Shown one piece after another: positions 46,209 through 56,886 of a stretch of 64,000 bases of DNA. Where the stretch lies: contig NZ_JAYKZY010000002.1 in NCBI RefSeq assembly GCF_035818615.1, positions 994,501-1,058,500 on the forward strand. The letters are read 5' to 3'. This DNA is from Sphingobium sp. CR2-8 (GTDB lineage Bacteria > Pseudomonadota > Alphaproteobacteria > Sphingomonadales > Sphingomonadaceae). Numbering within the stretch: position 1 is the first letter of the stretch; the number at the start of each line of letters is the position of its first letter. The notes under the pieces were generated by a model. The model did no database searches and was not told the DNA's origin. It saw nothing but the letters and a program-made list of their open reading frames with translations. Both the position numbers and the translations under genes were made by a program.

Positions 46209-46574
46209 TTACCAGGGGTAGATAAGCCCATAATATTGATAGACGTTACGGCCATAGCCGTCGTCATAATCGGGGCGGTCCTCATTGGCGTAGCGGGGCG
46301 CATTGTCCAATAATGATTTGTTCAGATCCACGACATAGCCGCCCTGACCCGTGTCGTAAGTCAGCATCGACCAGGGCAGGGGATAATGGTCGTTCCCCAT
46401 GCCCAGAAACCCGCCGAAGGACAGCACGGCATAGCGGACGTGGCCCGACACCTTGTCCACCATGAAGTTCGATATCCGGCCCAGCTTTTCGCCCTGGCGG
46501 TTATAGACGGCGGTGCCCTCGACCCGGTCGGATGCGATCAGGTCTCCATGATTTTCCATGATAGGATCAGCCAT
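46209..46574 (-). CDS. PRC-barrel domain protein
   Basis: A 121-residue protein with one PRC-barrel: VEGTAVYNRQGEKLGRISNF, MVDKVSGHVRYAVLSFGGFL, HYPLPWSMLTYDTGQGGYVV, then a Tyr/Asp-rich tail ending YQYYGLIYPW. PRC-barrel proteins of this type are common stress or surface-associated proteins in alphaproteobacteria. ATG 46574 has GGAG upstream and is divergent from osmC, with which it may share a stress promoter. Confidence 0.85.
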   Translation of the reverse strand: MADPIMENHGDLIASDRVEGTAVYNRQGEKLGRISNFMVDKVSGHVRYAVLSFGGFLGMGNDHYPLPWSMLTYDTGQGGYVVDLNKSLLDNAPRYANEDRPDYDDGYGRNVYQYYGLIYPW

Positions 46575-46661
46575 TGTCACGCTCCTGTGAGAAATGCAGC
46601 TATGATGATGCAACCATGGGGGTCCGCCGGGGTTCCCCGCTTCACCAAAAGGAGCATAGTC

Positions 46662-47093
46662 ATGAAAATCAATCGCAGCGGTTCGGCTATCTGGGCCGGT
46701 GGCCTGAAAGACGGCAAGGGCAGCATTTCCACGCAGAGCGGCGCGCTCGATGCCTATCCCTATGGCTTTGCCACCCGGTTCGAAGGCGTGCCCGGCAGCA
46801 ATCCCGAAGAACTGATCGCCGCCGCCCATGCCTCCTGTTTTTCGATGGCCCTGTCGATGATCCTGGGCGAAGCGGGCCTGACGGCGGAAAAGCTGGATAC
46901 GACCGCCGTCGTGACGCTGGAAAAGCTGGACGACGGCTTTGCCGTCACGGCCAGCAAGCTGACGCTGAAAGCCACCATCCCCGGCGCCGACGATGCGACC
47001 TTCCAGGAACTGGCGGCCAAGGCGAAAGCGAACTGCCCGATTTCCAAGCTGTTGAAGGCCGATATCAGCCTGGACGCTGAACTACTGAACTAA
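46662..47093 (+). CDS. OsmC-family peroxiredoxin
   Basis: A 143-residue OsmC/Ohr-like protein that reduces organic peroxides. Both redox cysteines are present, in EELIAAAHASCFSMALSMIL and AKANCPISKLLKA. The N-terminal MKINRSGSAIWAGGLKDGKG and AYPYGFATRF fit the OsmC subgroup. AAAGGAG at 46648-46653 precedes ATG 46662. Its end overlaps the convergent EamA gene by 12 bases. Confidence 0.92.
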   Translation: MKINRSGSAIWAGGLKDGKGSISTQSGALDAYPYGFATRFEGVPGSNPEELIAAAHASCFSMALSMILGEAGLTAEKLDTTAVVTLEKLDDGFAVTASKLTLKATIPGADDATFQELAAKAKANCPISKLLKADISLDAELLN

Positions 47094-48020
47094 CCGTGCC
47101 CGGCGGCCGAGCATATGCTCGCGCCAGGCGATGGTCAGTCCGCTCGTCACGATGAGGCCGGCGCCGATCCATGTGGTCGACGTCGGCCAGTCACCCCATA
47201 GGGCGAGGCCTAGCAGGGTCGTCCACAGGATCGTGCTATAATCCATCGGCAGCACCACCGACACCGGCGCCCAGCGCAGCGCGCCCGTCAGGCATAATTG
47301 CGCGATGCCGCCGGAAATGCCGATCACCAGCAGCAGGCTCCATGCGGTCAGGTCGTGCGCCTGACCCACAAAGAGCATGGCGATGCCCAGCGGCGGCATG
47401 GACAGCAGGGTGAACCAGAAGACGATGACCCCGGCCGGTTCGGTGCGGCTGAGCGCGCGCAGCACCAGGCTGATGGTGGCGGTCACGATTGCGCCGCCCA
47501 CCGCGGTCGCCACGCCAGCGACAGGCACATCGATGCCGCCAGCCGGACGCAACATGGTCATCACGCCGACAAACCCCAGCAGAACCGCGCCCCACCGCCA
47601 TATTCCGGTTCTTTCCCGCAGGATCAGTGCCGACAGGATGGTGCCGAAAATCGGCATGGTAAAGCCGATGGCGGTCGCCTCCGCCGGGGGTAGCAGGATA
47701 TAGGACAGGAAATTGAGGACCATGCCGGTCAGGCCCATGACCATGCGGCTGGCATGGGCGCCGATGCGGCTGGTGCGGATGCCGCCGACGCCGCTGCTAT
47801 ACACGATCCAGCCGAAGATCACGGGCAGAGCCAGCGCCTGTCGGTAGAAGAGCGATTCAAGCACATGCACGCCATGGTCCGACGCGAGCCGCACGGTGAT
47901 GAACATGATGGACATGCACAGCACGGCGATCAGGCGCAGGCCGATGGCATAGAGCGGACGGTTTTCGCGCGGCGCAGCCGGAACGGCGGCCGGAGAGGAA
48001 GAAGGGGCGGTGGCGGTCAC
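47082..48020 (-). CDS. EamA/DMT-family transporter
   Basis: A 312-residue inner-membrane protein with ten helices in two EamA repeats (LRLIAVLCMSIMFITVRLAS, ATAIGFTMPIFGTILSALIL; GISGGIAQLCLTGALRWAPV). Such proteins export amino acids, nucleotides or other small metabolites. The start is GTG 48020. Substrate not predictable. Confidence 0.88.
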   Translation of the reverse strand: MTATAPSSSPAAVPAAPRENRPLYAIGLRLIAVLCMSIMFITVRLASDHGVHVLESLFYRQALALPVIFGWIVYSSGVGGIRTSRIGAHASRMVMGLTGMVLNFLSYILLPPAEATAIGFTMPIFGTILSALILRERTGIWRWGAVLLGFVGVMTMLRPAGGIDVPVAGVATAVGGAIVTATISLVLRALSRTEPAGVIVFWFTLLSMPPLGIAMLFVGQAHDLTAWSLLLVIGISGGIAQLCLTGALRWAPVSVVLPMDYSTILWTTLLGLALWGDWPTSTTWIGAGLIVTSGLTIAWREHMLGRRARLVQ

Positions 48021-48066
48021 GCCCCCGCCCTTAACCCGGTTGCGCCGGGACGCAACCGGCGTCCGA

Positions 48067-48879
48067 TTATTTCACCGGCTTGCGGAATTTCAGCGTCATG
48101 CGGTCGCTTTCGCCGATCGCGAGATATTTGTCCTTGTCGACATCCTTCTGCGACAGGGTGGGCGGCAGGGTCCAGACGCCCTTGGGCCAATCGGCCGTGT
48201 CCTTGGGATTGGCGTTCACCTCCGACGCGCCGACATATTCGAAACCGGCGGCCTGCGCGATGCGACGAATGGTCGAGACTTTCAGATAGCCGCTGCTCTT
48301 TTCCAGCGCCGTGTCGCGATTTTCGGGCAGGCGATGATCGACCACGCCCAGTGTGCCGCCGGGCTTGAGCATGTCGAAGAACGCCTTGAACGTCGCGGCT
48401 TCGCTGCCGGCCATGACCATATTGTGGACGTTGCGGAACGTCAGCACCGTGTCGACGCTGCCCTTGGGGATCGCGCTCGCCTCTTCGGGATAGGCGACGA
48501 CTTTCACCTTGTCATACACGGTCGGCTTCGCGGCGAGGAAGGTCTTGTAACCGTCCAGCCCGCGACCGGTGGGCTGCAATGCGTAGAAGGTGCCCTTGCC
48601 GCGCAGCAGCGGCGCCAGGATTTCGCTGTACCAGCCACCGCTCGGCGCATATTCCACAACTGTCTGACTCGGTGTCACGCCGAAGAAGGCGAGCGTCTGG
48701 GCGGGGTGGCGATAGGCGTCGCGCGCCACATTTTTGGGCGTACGGCTGGGGGCGGCGACCGCGCTGGCGATGGCGGCGTCGGCCTTGGGCGCGCCAGCCT
48801 GTTTCTTCGCAGGCTGCGCCGGGGCGGCAGCGATCGGCAGGATGACGGCGGCGGCGGCAAGCAGGGGGGCTAGGCGCAT
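48067..48879 (-). CDS. Exported class I methyltransferase-like protein
   Basis: A 270-residue protein with a clear signal peptide (MRLAPLLAAAAVILPIAAAP). The mature part looks like a SAM-dependent methyltransferase fold (COG4798-like): TVVEYAPSGGWYSEILAPLL in place of motif I, VDTVLTFRNVHNM, LKPGGTLGVVDHRLPE and IAQAAGFEYVGASE. A methyltransferase fold outside the cytoplasm is puzzling, because SAM is cytosolic; the fold may serve another task. ATG 48879 was chosen to start the signal peptide. Confidence 0.82.
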   Translation of the reverse strand: MRLAPLLAAAAVILPIAAAPAQPAKKQAGAPKADAAIASAVAAPSRTPKNVARDAYRHPAQTLAFFGVTPSQTVVEYAPSGGWYSEILAPLLRGKGTFYALQPTGRGLDGYKTFLAAKPTVYDKVKVVAYPEEASAIPKGSVDTVLTFRNVHNMVMAGSEAATFKAFFDMLKPGGTLGVVDHRLPENRDTALEKSSGYLKVSTIRRIAQAAGFEYVGASEVNANPKDTADWPKGVWTLPPTLSQKDVDKDKYLAIGESDRMTLKFRKPVK

Positions 48880-49038
48880 CGGGCACTCCTCTAAGGTCGT
48901 GATTATGGCGTCCGATGTGCCCGCTATGGGCCTGCCTGACAAGCGCTTCCTGCGCCGTCAGAATACGCCGATCAGCCGGAAGCCGGTCTTGAGACGGGAA
49001 CCCACGCCTTGGGGCCGTTCCGCGCCTGTCGCCTATTT

Positions 49039-50565
49039 TTAAAGACAGGCTTCCAGGAACGGCTGATCGAAACCGAACATGCGCGCCTTGTCCAGCGTAT
49101 AGGGGCGCAGGCCCATCGAGCGATATTCGCCGATGATCTTCCCGCTGTCGTCCTCGTCATGATATTCGAACTTGAACAGTTCCTGGGTGACGATGACGTC
49201 GCCTTCCATGCCGATGACTTCGGTCACGTTGGTGACGCGGCGCGACCCGTCGCGCAGGCGCTTTACCTGCACGATCAAGTCGACCGAATTGGCGATCTGC
49301 TTGGAAATGGCTTCCTTCGGGATCTTGATGTCGCCCATCAGGATCATGTTTTCCATACGGCCCAGGCATTCGCGGGGCGAGTTGCTGTGCAGCGTACACA
49401 TGGACCCGTCGTGGCCGGTGTTCATGGCGGCGAGCAAATCGAAACATTCCGCGCCACGAATTTCGCCCAGGATGATGCGATCCGGCCGCATACGCAGGGC
49501 GTTCTTGACGAGGTCGCCGATCGTGATCGCGCCTTGCCCTTCCAGGTTGGGCGGGCGGGTTTCCAGCGGCAACCAGTGCGGCTGTTGCAGACGCAGTTCG
49601 GCCGCGTCTTCGATCGTCAGCACGCGCTCGCCCGGGTCGATCATCTTCGATAGGGCGTTGAGCATCGTCGTCTTGCCCGAACCCGTGCCGCCCGAAATGA
49701 CGATGTTGAACCGACACGCGCCTGCGATCTTCAGCGCGGTCGCCATCTTCGGCGACATCGCCCCCCAATTGGCCAGCATGTCGATGGTAATCGGTTTGGC
49801 CGAAAATTTACGGATGGAAATCGCCGTGCCTTTAAGGCTGAGGGGCGGCACGATCACGTTGACGCGGGAACCGTCGGGCAGGCGGGCGTCGGCCAGCGGC
49901 GTGGTCTGGTCGACGCGGCGGCCGACCTTGTTCACAATGCGCTGGGCGATCTGGAACAGATGTTCTTCGTCGCGGAACTTGATCGGGGCAATGACCAGCT
50001 TGCCCTTTTTTTCGATATAGGTCTGTTCCGGCCCGTTCACCATGATGTCGGTGATGTCCGGATCGTTCAGCAACTCTTCCAGCGGACCAAGGCCCAACAG
50101 TTCGTCCACCAGCACCTTTTCCAGCGCGAACTGCTCGCGGCGGTTGAGGGTCAGTTTGAGTTCGGCCAGCACTTCCATGATGATCGGGCGGAATTCTTCC
50201 GCCAGTTCATCCTTGGTCAGCGTCGCTGCGGCTTCCGGATCGACCCGCTCCAGCAGGCGCGGCAGCACCTGTTCCTTGATCTTGTGGACGCTGGCTTCGA
50301 AACCCTGCGGTCCCGCATCAGGCAGATGTTCGGCATTGGCGCGATCGGACAGGCGCGCCATGGCATCGGCGTTGCGCTGCATCTGGCTGGTCGGCGCGGA
50401 CAAGGGATCGAACGCCACTTCGCCCGGCAGGGATGCGATGTCCAGCGGCGGGAACTGGTCACCGCCGCGTTCTTCCTCCCGCGGCCCGCCGCCCTGCATC
50501 GGGCGGGCAACGCCAAAGCCGGACTTGATGCCGGCGGGTCCATTTTTCCGTCCAAAGGCGCTCAT
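49039..50565 (-). CDS. cpaF: CpaF/TadA-type secretion ATPase
   Basis: A 508-residue ATPase that powers Tad/Flp pilus assembly. A disordered N-terminal 60 residues are followed by helical N-domains, MVNGPEQTYIEKKGKL, Walker A VISGGTGSGKTTMLNAL, Asp-box TIEDAAELRLQQPHWL, Walker B RIILGEIRGAECFDLLAAMN and His-box HDGSMCTLHSNSPRE. Other tad/cpa genes are absent from this window, so it is separated from its usual cluster or serves another one. Confidence 0.93.
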   Translation of the reverse strand: MSAFGRKNGPAGIKSGFGVARPMQGGGPREEERGGDQFPPLDIASLPGEVAFDPLSAPTSQMQRNADAMARLSDRANAEHLPDAGPQGFEASVHKIKEQVLPRLLERVDPEAAATLTKDELAEEFRPIIMEVLAELKLTLNRREQFALEKVLVDELLGLGPLEELLNDPDITDIMVNGPEQTYIEKKGKLVIAPIKFRDEEHLFQIAQRIVNKVGRRVDQTTPLADARLPDGSRVNVIVPPLSLKGTAISIRKFSAKPITIDMLANWGAMSPKMATALKIAGACRFNIVISGGTGSGKTTMLNALSKMIDPGERVLTIEDAAELRLQQPHWLPLETRPPNLEGQGAITIGDLVKNALRMRPDRIILGEIRGAECFDLLAAMNTGHDGSMCTLHSNSPRECLGRMENMILMGDIKIPKEAISKQIANSVDLIVQVKRLRDGSRRVTNVTEVIGMEGDVIVTQELFKFEYHDEDDSGKIIGEYRSMGLRPYTLDKARMFGFDQPFLEACL

Positions 50566-50789
50566 ACTTCTCCGCCACTCTGTCGCGATCGGCGTGCATA
50601 GCCCCGAAAGCGTCGATCCAATCTGGTTGAAGACGGTGAATAGGATGGAAACTTTGACAAATGGCTAATGGCGCGGAAAGCTAATCATCCTCGCGAAATG
50701 CCCTTCTACCGAGATGGCTTGCGTCCAGTTACGCGGCGTTAACCATTATGGTCGATAGCCAACCCAAGTTTTGGGGAAATTTGCGCGCC

Positions 50790-51794
50790 ATGCCGACCCT
50801 GTCGATCGTCGTTCCCGTCCATAATGAGCAGGATGTCATATCCCTGTTCCTCGACGCCGCGCGCCCTGCGGTGGCGAAGGCCTTGGCGCTGATCGGACCG
50901 GATGCGCGCGCCGAATATCTGTTCGTCGACGATGGCAGTTCGGACCGCACCGCCGACATCGTGTCGATCCTCGCGCGGCTGAACCCGGACGTGCGCTGCC
51001 TGTCCCTCTCGCGCAATTTCGGCAAGGAAGCGGCGCTGGCGGCGGGCATCGACCATGCGGTCGGCGACGCCGTCATCCCGATCGACGTTGATCTGCAAGA
51101 CCCGCCGGACGTCATCGTCGCCATGGTGCGCGCCTGGCTCGCCGGGGCGCAGGTGGTCAACGCCCGCCGCATCGACCGGTCGAGCGACGGCTGGTTCAAG
51201 CGCTGGAGCGCGCATGGATTCTATCGCATCCTCAATCGCCTGTCCGACTATCCCATTCCGGAAAATGTCGGCGATTTTCGCCTGCTCGACCGGCAGGCCG
51301 TGGATGTCATCAAGCAATTGGGCGAGCAGGCCCGCTTCAACAAGGGCCTGTTTTCCTGGATCGGCTTTCGCGTCGCAACGGTCGATTATGTCCGCGCCGT
51401 GCGCGGCGCTGGCACGACGAAATGGCGGCTGGGCAAGCTCTGGTCGCTGGCGATCGACGGCATCACCGCATCGACCACCATGCCGCTGCGCATCTGGTCC
51501 TATGTCGGCGGCGGCATCGCGCTATTGGCCTTCGCCTATGCGGCCTTCCTGGTCGCCCATACGATCGTGACCGGCGTGGATGTGCCGGGCTATGCGTCGA
51601 TCATGGTCGCGGTGCTGATGCTGGGCGGCCTGAACCTGCTCAGCCTGGGCATCGTCGGCGAATATCTCGGCCGGGTCGCGCGGGAAGTGCGCCAGAGGCC
51701 GCTCTACATCGTTGCTACGGATTCTGTCGCACCGATGGCGCGCCCGCTTCATAAGGAACAGGACGAATGGACCGATCAGCCTATGCGAGCATGA
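50790..51794 (+). CDS. GT2 glycosyltransferase with C-terminal membrane helices
   Basis: A 334-residue GtrB/DPM1-like enzyme that transfers a sugar to a polyprenyl phosphate. LSIVVPVHNEQDVISLFLD, YLFVDDGSSDRTADIV and the catalytic PIDVDLQDPPDVIVAM are present; two helices follow (GGIALLAFAYAAFLVAHTIV; YASIMVAVLMLGGLNLLSLG). ATG 50790 is preferred on family start and GGGGAAA upstream. The stop overlaps the methyltransferase start, so the two are coupled. Likely role: envelope glycan decoration. Confidence 0.9.
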   Translation: MPTLSIVVPVHNEQDVISLFLDAARPAVAKALALIGPDARAEYLFVDDGSSDRTADIVSILARLNPDVRCLSLSRNFGKEAALAAGIDHAVGDAVIPIDVDLQDPPDVIVAMVRAWLAGAQVVNARRIDRSSDGWFKRWSAHGFYRILNRLSDYPIPENVGDFRLLDRQAVDVIKQLGEQARFNKGLFSWIGFRVATVDYVRAVRGAGTTKWRLGKLWSLAIDGITASTTMPLRIWSYVGGGIALLAFAYAAFLVAHTIVTGVDVPGYASIMVAVLMLGGLNLLSLGIVGEYLGRVAREVRQRPLYIVATDSVAPMARPLHKEQDEWTDQPMRA

Positions 51795-52491
51795 GCGCGC
51801 AGGAGGGCGGCCATTGGTGGTTCGTCGCCCGGCGCGCGATATTGGACGGGCTGATCCGCAACCGGATCGCACCCGGCAAAGGCGCGCGTATCCTGGAGGC
51901 AGGATGCGGCACCGGCGGCAACCTGGCGATGCTGGCCCGTCACGGGTCGGTCGATGCGCTGGAATATGACGCCCAGGCCCGCGCCCTGGCCCAGGCGCAG
52001 GGCGTCGGCCGGGTCGAGCCGGGCATGTTGCCCGACCGGATCGGCTTCGACGGCGCGCATTATGATCTGATCGCGCTGCTCGACGTGCTGGAACATGTGG
52101 AGCAGGACCGCGCGTCCCTCGCTGCGCTGCGCGCACGGCTCGCGCCGGGGGGCGGATATTGCTGACCGTCCCGGCCGTGCCATGGCTCTGGTCGGACCAT
52201 GACGTACTGCATCATCACAAGCGGCGCTACACGCTGGCGGGATTGCGCGAGGCGGCGCAGGCCGCCGGGCTGAAGGTCGAGAGCATCGGCTATTTCAACA
52301 GCCTGCTATTCCCCTTGGCCATGACGATGCGCACCATGCACCGGTTGCTGCGCCGGACCGCGCCGCTCGACGCCAGGCCGTCCGCACCGGTCAACGCCCT
52401 GTTGCAGCGCATCTTCGGATGGGAGCGGCATCTTCTGGGCCGTGTGCGTTTTCCGATCGGCCTGTCGCTCTACGCCATATTATCGGACTGA
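51767..52491 (+). pseudogene. Class I SAM methyltransferase, split by a frameshift
   Basis: First frame: EGGHWWFVARRAILDGLI, motif I ARILEAGCGTGGNLAMLA, LIALLDVLEHVEQDRASLAA, LAPGG then a false stop. Second frame: ILLTVPAVPWLWSDHDVLHH, KRRYTLAGLREAAQAAGLKV, and a C-terminal hydrophobic pair. One extra G in the run 52147-52152 joins them (LAPGGRILLTVP) into about 241 residues. AAGGA lies before ATG 51767; ATG 51791 is also possible. It overlaps the GT2 gene by 28 bases. It probably methylates a lipid-linked sugar or a related molecule, by context. Confidence 0.82.
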
Positions 52492-54036
52492 CGGATCTTC
52501 GGGATGATACCATGACCCATCCCAACAGCGCGGCGGTTCGGCGGGACGGACCTGAGCGGGCGCGGTAGGGCGGACCAGCGCGGGCATGGCGGACAAGGGC
52601 GCGACATAGGAATCGATCGGGAAATCCCCGAAATTCTGTCGCCACGCCTTGAAGATGCTGCACCGCACCTCCGGCGCGGGCGGATGCACCAGCGCGCGGC
52701 GGATTTCCGCCAGCCCGGTGATGGACCCGATCGCGAGCAGCCCGATCAACAGGCGACGCGTCGCCGGCTCCCCCAACAACGCATCGGCCACCATGATCGC
52801 CAGGATCGTCAGCGCGCAGATCGACCCGCGCATCATCATGTCGATCGACGATCCGATCTGAACGAAAGGAATGACGAGCAGCCAGACCGTCACGAGCGCC
52901 AGCGTGTCCCGCCCGAAGCGCACGCTGCGCGCCATCAGCGCCAGCGGCGCGATATAAACCAGTATTTCTAGCAGTTCGAAAATGCCCCATTGCAATGGCA
53001 CGATCGTCTGCGCCCGCATCCCGACATTGTTCCCGGCGGCCGCGAGATACAGCAGGCCGGGGACCGCGATCAGGCTCGCCAGCGCGGGTAGGGCAATGTC
53101 GGGTACGCGCAGGCTGCGTTGATACAGGGTGCGAACCCCTGCCAGCAGGGCGAAAGGCATGGCGCCGATCAGCCCCAGCGGCGACCAGAGCGCCGTCAGC
53201 GGCAACAGCGCCAGCGCCGCGCCTAAAGGAATTTTCCCCGCGCGCCAGAGCAGGAAGGACAGTGCCCCGATCCACCCCGATATCGCATGGTTGGGCACCC
53301 AGAAGGCGAGGGTAACGGTGGACGAATATTGCAGGCCCGACCAGTTTTCCAGATGATCGGACAGGCCGCCATGGATGAGCAGGCGGCCCAGCACGTCGAG
53401 GCCGGAAAAGACCATGAAGACGAACAACGCCACCGCCTTGGCGCGCCGGGTTTCGAACAGGGTGGTCAGCAGCGCCAATATCGCGCCCAGCATCAGGCTG
53501 TTCTGCACGAGCAAGGCCAGATCGGCAGCGCGCGCACCGGCGATCTTGCCGATCAGCGCCGGCGCCAGGAACATGCCGACCGGCGCGCGCAGCACTTCGG
53601 GTTCGGCCCGCATATAGACGAAGGGCCAGGGGTAGGCGCTCATGTCGCGGAGCGCGGCGAAGCGGACCTGCCAGTCGATATTGGCGTAGAAGAAACGCCC
53701 TTCGCCACCCAGCATCAGGATAGCGCCTGCGAGGCCGATGCAGAGTAGGAGTGTAGCGACAGTGGGTCCGGTATAGGATCGCGCCGTGCGCGCGATTGCT
53801 GCGCACAACCCGGCGATCAGGATAGCGCCCAGCCCATAGGCCCATAGCGGCGCGATATCCAGAAAGCGCCAAAGCAGCAACTGTCCGACGCCGAGCCAGG
53901 CCGCGATCGCTGCGATCAGCCAGCCCCCCGGAACCGGACGGGCGAGCAGGGTGGGGCGGCCAGGCGGGGTTTTGGCGATCGGCGTTTCGGCCAGGGACGG
54001 CGGGGTTGGGGGCTGGGCGCGCATGCCGTCAGTCAT
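52480..54036 (-). CDS. Polytopic membrane protein of unknown function
   Basis: A 518-residue protein with about 12 hydrophobic segments and soluble N- and C-terminal tails rich in Pro. Segments include WLIAAIAAWLGVGQLLLWRF, TVATLLLCIGLAGAILMLGG and ALVTVWLLVIPFVQI. The layout resembles GT-C-type or O-antigen-ligase-like membrane proteins, but no motif proves it. It converges on the methyltransferase with a 12-base overlap. Start could be Met5 (54024). Confidence 0.75.
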   Translation of the reverse strand: MTDGMRAQPPTPPSLAETPIAKTPPGRPTLLARPVPGGWLIAAIAAWLGVGQLLLWRFLDIAPLWAYGLGAILIAGLCAAIARTARSYTGPTVATLLLCIGLAGAILMLGGEGRFFYANIDWQVRFAALRDMSAYPWPFVYMRAEPEVLRAPVGMFLAPALIGKIAGARAADLALLVQNSLMLGAILALLTTLFETRRAKAVALFVFMVFSGLDVLGRLLIHGGLSDHLENWSGLQYSSTVTLAFWVPNHAISGWIGALSFLLWRAGKIPLGAALALLPLTALWSPLGLIGAMPFALLAGVRTLYQRSLRVPDIALPALASLIAVPGLLYLAAAGNNVGMRAQTIVPLQWGIFELLEILVYIAPLALMARSVRFGRDTLALVTVWLLVIPFVQIGSSIDMMMRGSICALTILAIMVADALLGEPATRRLLIGLLAIGSITGLAEIRRALVHPPAPEVRCSIFKAWRQNFGDFPIDSYVAPLSAMPALVRPTAPAQVRPAEPPRCWDGSWYHPEDPSVR

Positions 54037-54040
54037 GGCA

Positions 54041-54066
54041 AAGAAAAGGGGCGCGGAAAGCGCCCC
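54041..54066 (-). terminator. Terminator of the atp operon
   Basis: On the minus strand GGGGCGC-TTTCC-GCGCCCC (54048-54066) is followed by TTTTCTTT, 43 bases after the atpC stop. Confidence 0.85.
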
Positions 54067-54108
54067 TCATCTTATGGCGTCCAAAGCGCCATAATATCGG
54101 CTCGCCGG

Positions 54109-54363
54109 TCAGCCGGCCTTTTCGGCCAGCACCGTCAGGCCCTTTTCATTGACCTCGGCAAAGCCGCCTTCGACCGGGATGATTTCCGCCGCGGCGCCCG
54201 CCGAAGCGAAGATCTGGATGCTGCCATCGCGGACCGTCGACATGAAGGGCGCATGGCCTTCCAGCACGCCGAAGTCGCCATCGGTGCCGGGCACCACGAC
54301 CTGCCAGACCTCCATCGAGCGGACCAGCTTTTCGGGGGTTACGAGTTCGAAATGCAGTGCCAT
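54109..54363 (-). CDS. atpC: ATP synthase epsilon subunit, short form
   Basis: An 84-residue subunit consisting only of the N-terminal beta-sandwich: [60 protein letters not shown]. The C-terminal helical hairpin that inhibits ATP hydrolysis in longer epsilon subunits is missing; short forms occur in this bacterial group. ATG 54363 was chosen; the upstream extension is translated repeat DNA. It is the last gene of atpHAGDC. Confidence 0.92.
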   Translation of the reverse strand: MALHFELVTPEKLVRSMEVWQVVVPGTDGDFGVLEGHAPFMSTVRDGSIQIFASAGAAAEIIPVEGGFAEVNEKGLTVLAEKAG

Positions 54364-54378
54364 TTTACGTTTCCTTAG

Positions 54379-54506
54379 CCCCTCCCTTTCAGGGGAGGGG
54401 TTGGGGTGGGTCGATTGCGAAGCAATCGCGCGCAACTTTGCGGGATAGGCTGACGCGCGTTTCGCTCGCGACCCATCCCTTGACCCCCTCCCTAAGAAGG
54501 GAGGGG
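54379..54506. repeat. Structured palindromic repeat between atpD and atpC
   Basis: Bounded by two small hairpins of CCCCTCCC/GGGAGGGG (54379-54400 and 54485-54506), it also holds CGATTGC-GAA-GCAATCG (54412-54428) and GTGGGTCG opposed to CGACCCAT near 54471. It fills the spacer of an otherwise compact operon. Confidence 0.8.
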
Positions 54507-54519
54507 AAATGTTGGCAGC

Positions 54520-55968
<1,449 letters not shown>

Positions 55969-55986
55969 TTATGTCCTTGCCTGCAC

Positions 55987-56871
55987 TTAAAGGGCTTCGG
56001 CGCCCGAGATGATTTCGACGAGTTCCGTGGTGATCGCGGCCTGGCGGCTGCGGTTATACTGGATGGTCAGCTTGCTGATCAGGTCGCCGGCGTTGCGCGT
56101 GGCGTTGTCCATCGCGGTCATCGACGCGCCCTGTTCTGATGCGTTGTTTTCCAGCAGCGCCTTGAATAGCTGGATCGCGACGTTGCGCGGCAACAGATCG
56201 TCCAGGATCGCTTCCTCGCTCGGTTCGAACTCGACCGTGGCGGGGATGGCGTTGCGGTCGGCGTCCGCAGGGATCTTGACCGGAATGATCTGCTGCTCGG
56301 TCGGGATCTGCGCCAGGGCCGACTTGAAGCGTGAGTAGAAGAGATGCGCGACATCGAACTTGCCGTTCAGATACATCTCGCTCAATTCGTGCGCGATCGC
56401 CTGCGCCTGGTCGTAACCGGGCTGCTTGGTCCCCGTCGTATCATATTGCGCGACGATGCTGCCGGGATACATGCGGTTGATGACCGGACGACCCTTGCGA
56501 CCGATCAGGTAGAATTTGACCGTCTTGCCAGCCTTGATCAGTTCGTCGGCCTTCAGCCGCGCGGCCTTGACGATGTTGGCGTTGAACGCGCCTGCCAGAC
56601 CACGGTCGGAGTTGGCGACGACCAGCAGGTGCACGTCGTCCTTGCCGGTGCCCGCCAGCAAGGGGGAGGCGCCTTCGCCCGTACCACCGGCGATCTTGGA
56701 CGCCAGCGAGGCGACGACCGCTTCCAGCCGCTGGCTGTAGGGACGCGCGGCTTCTGCCGCGGCCTGCGCCTTGCGCAGCTTCGCGGCGGCGACCATCTGC
56801 TTCGCCTTGGTGATCTTCTGGGTCGATTTGACCGACCCGATGCGGATCTTCAGTTCTTTGAGGCTAGCCAT
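55987..56871 (-). CDS. atpG: ATP synthase gamma subunit
   Basis: A 294-residue F1 rotor subunit. N-terminal coiled coil [40 protein letters not shown]; middle [21 protein letters not shown]-terminal [20 protein letters not shown] and [23 protein letters not shown] 56871 has AAGGGG 5 bases upstream; the preceding GTG is less likely. A 53-base spacer from atpA carries a palindromic repeat. Confidence 0.97.
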   Translation of the reverse strand: MASLKELKIRIGSVKSTQKITKAKQMVAAAKLRKAQAAAEAARPYSQRLEAVVASLASKIAGGTGEGASPLLAGTGKDDVHLLVVANSDRGLAGAFNANIVKAARLKADELIKAGKTVKFYLIGRKGRPVINRMYPGSIVAQYDTTGTKQPGYDQAQAIAHELSEMYLNGKFDVAHLFYSRFKSALAQIPTEQQIIPVKIPADADRNAIPATVEFEPSEEAILDDLLPRNVAIQLFKALLENNASEQGASMTAMDNATRNAGDLISKLTIQYNRSRQAAITTELVEIISGAEAL

Positions 56872-56886
56872 CACGACCCCTTCAGT

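Noticed and set aside
52391..53872. 493-residue minus-strand frame overlapping the polytopic membrane protein
   Set aside because: The overlapping frame 52480-54036 has proper membrane helices, while this one is Arg-rich without helices.
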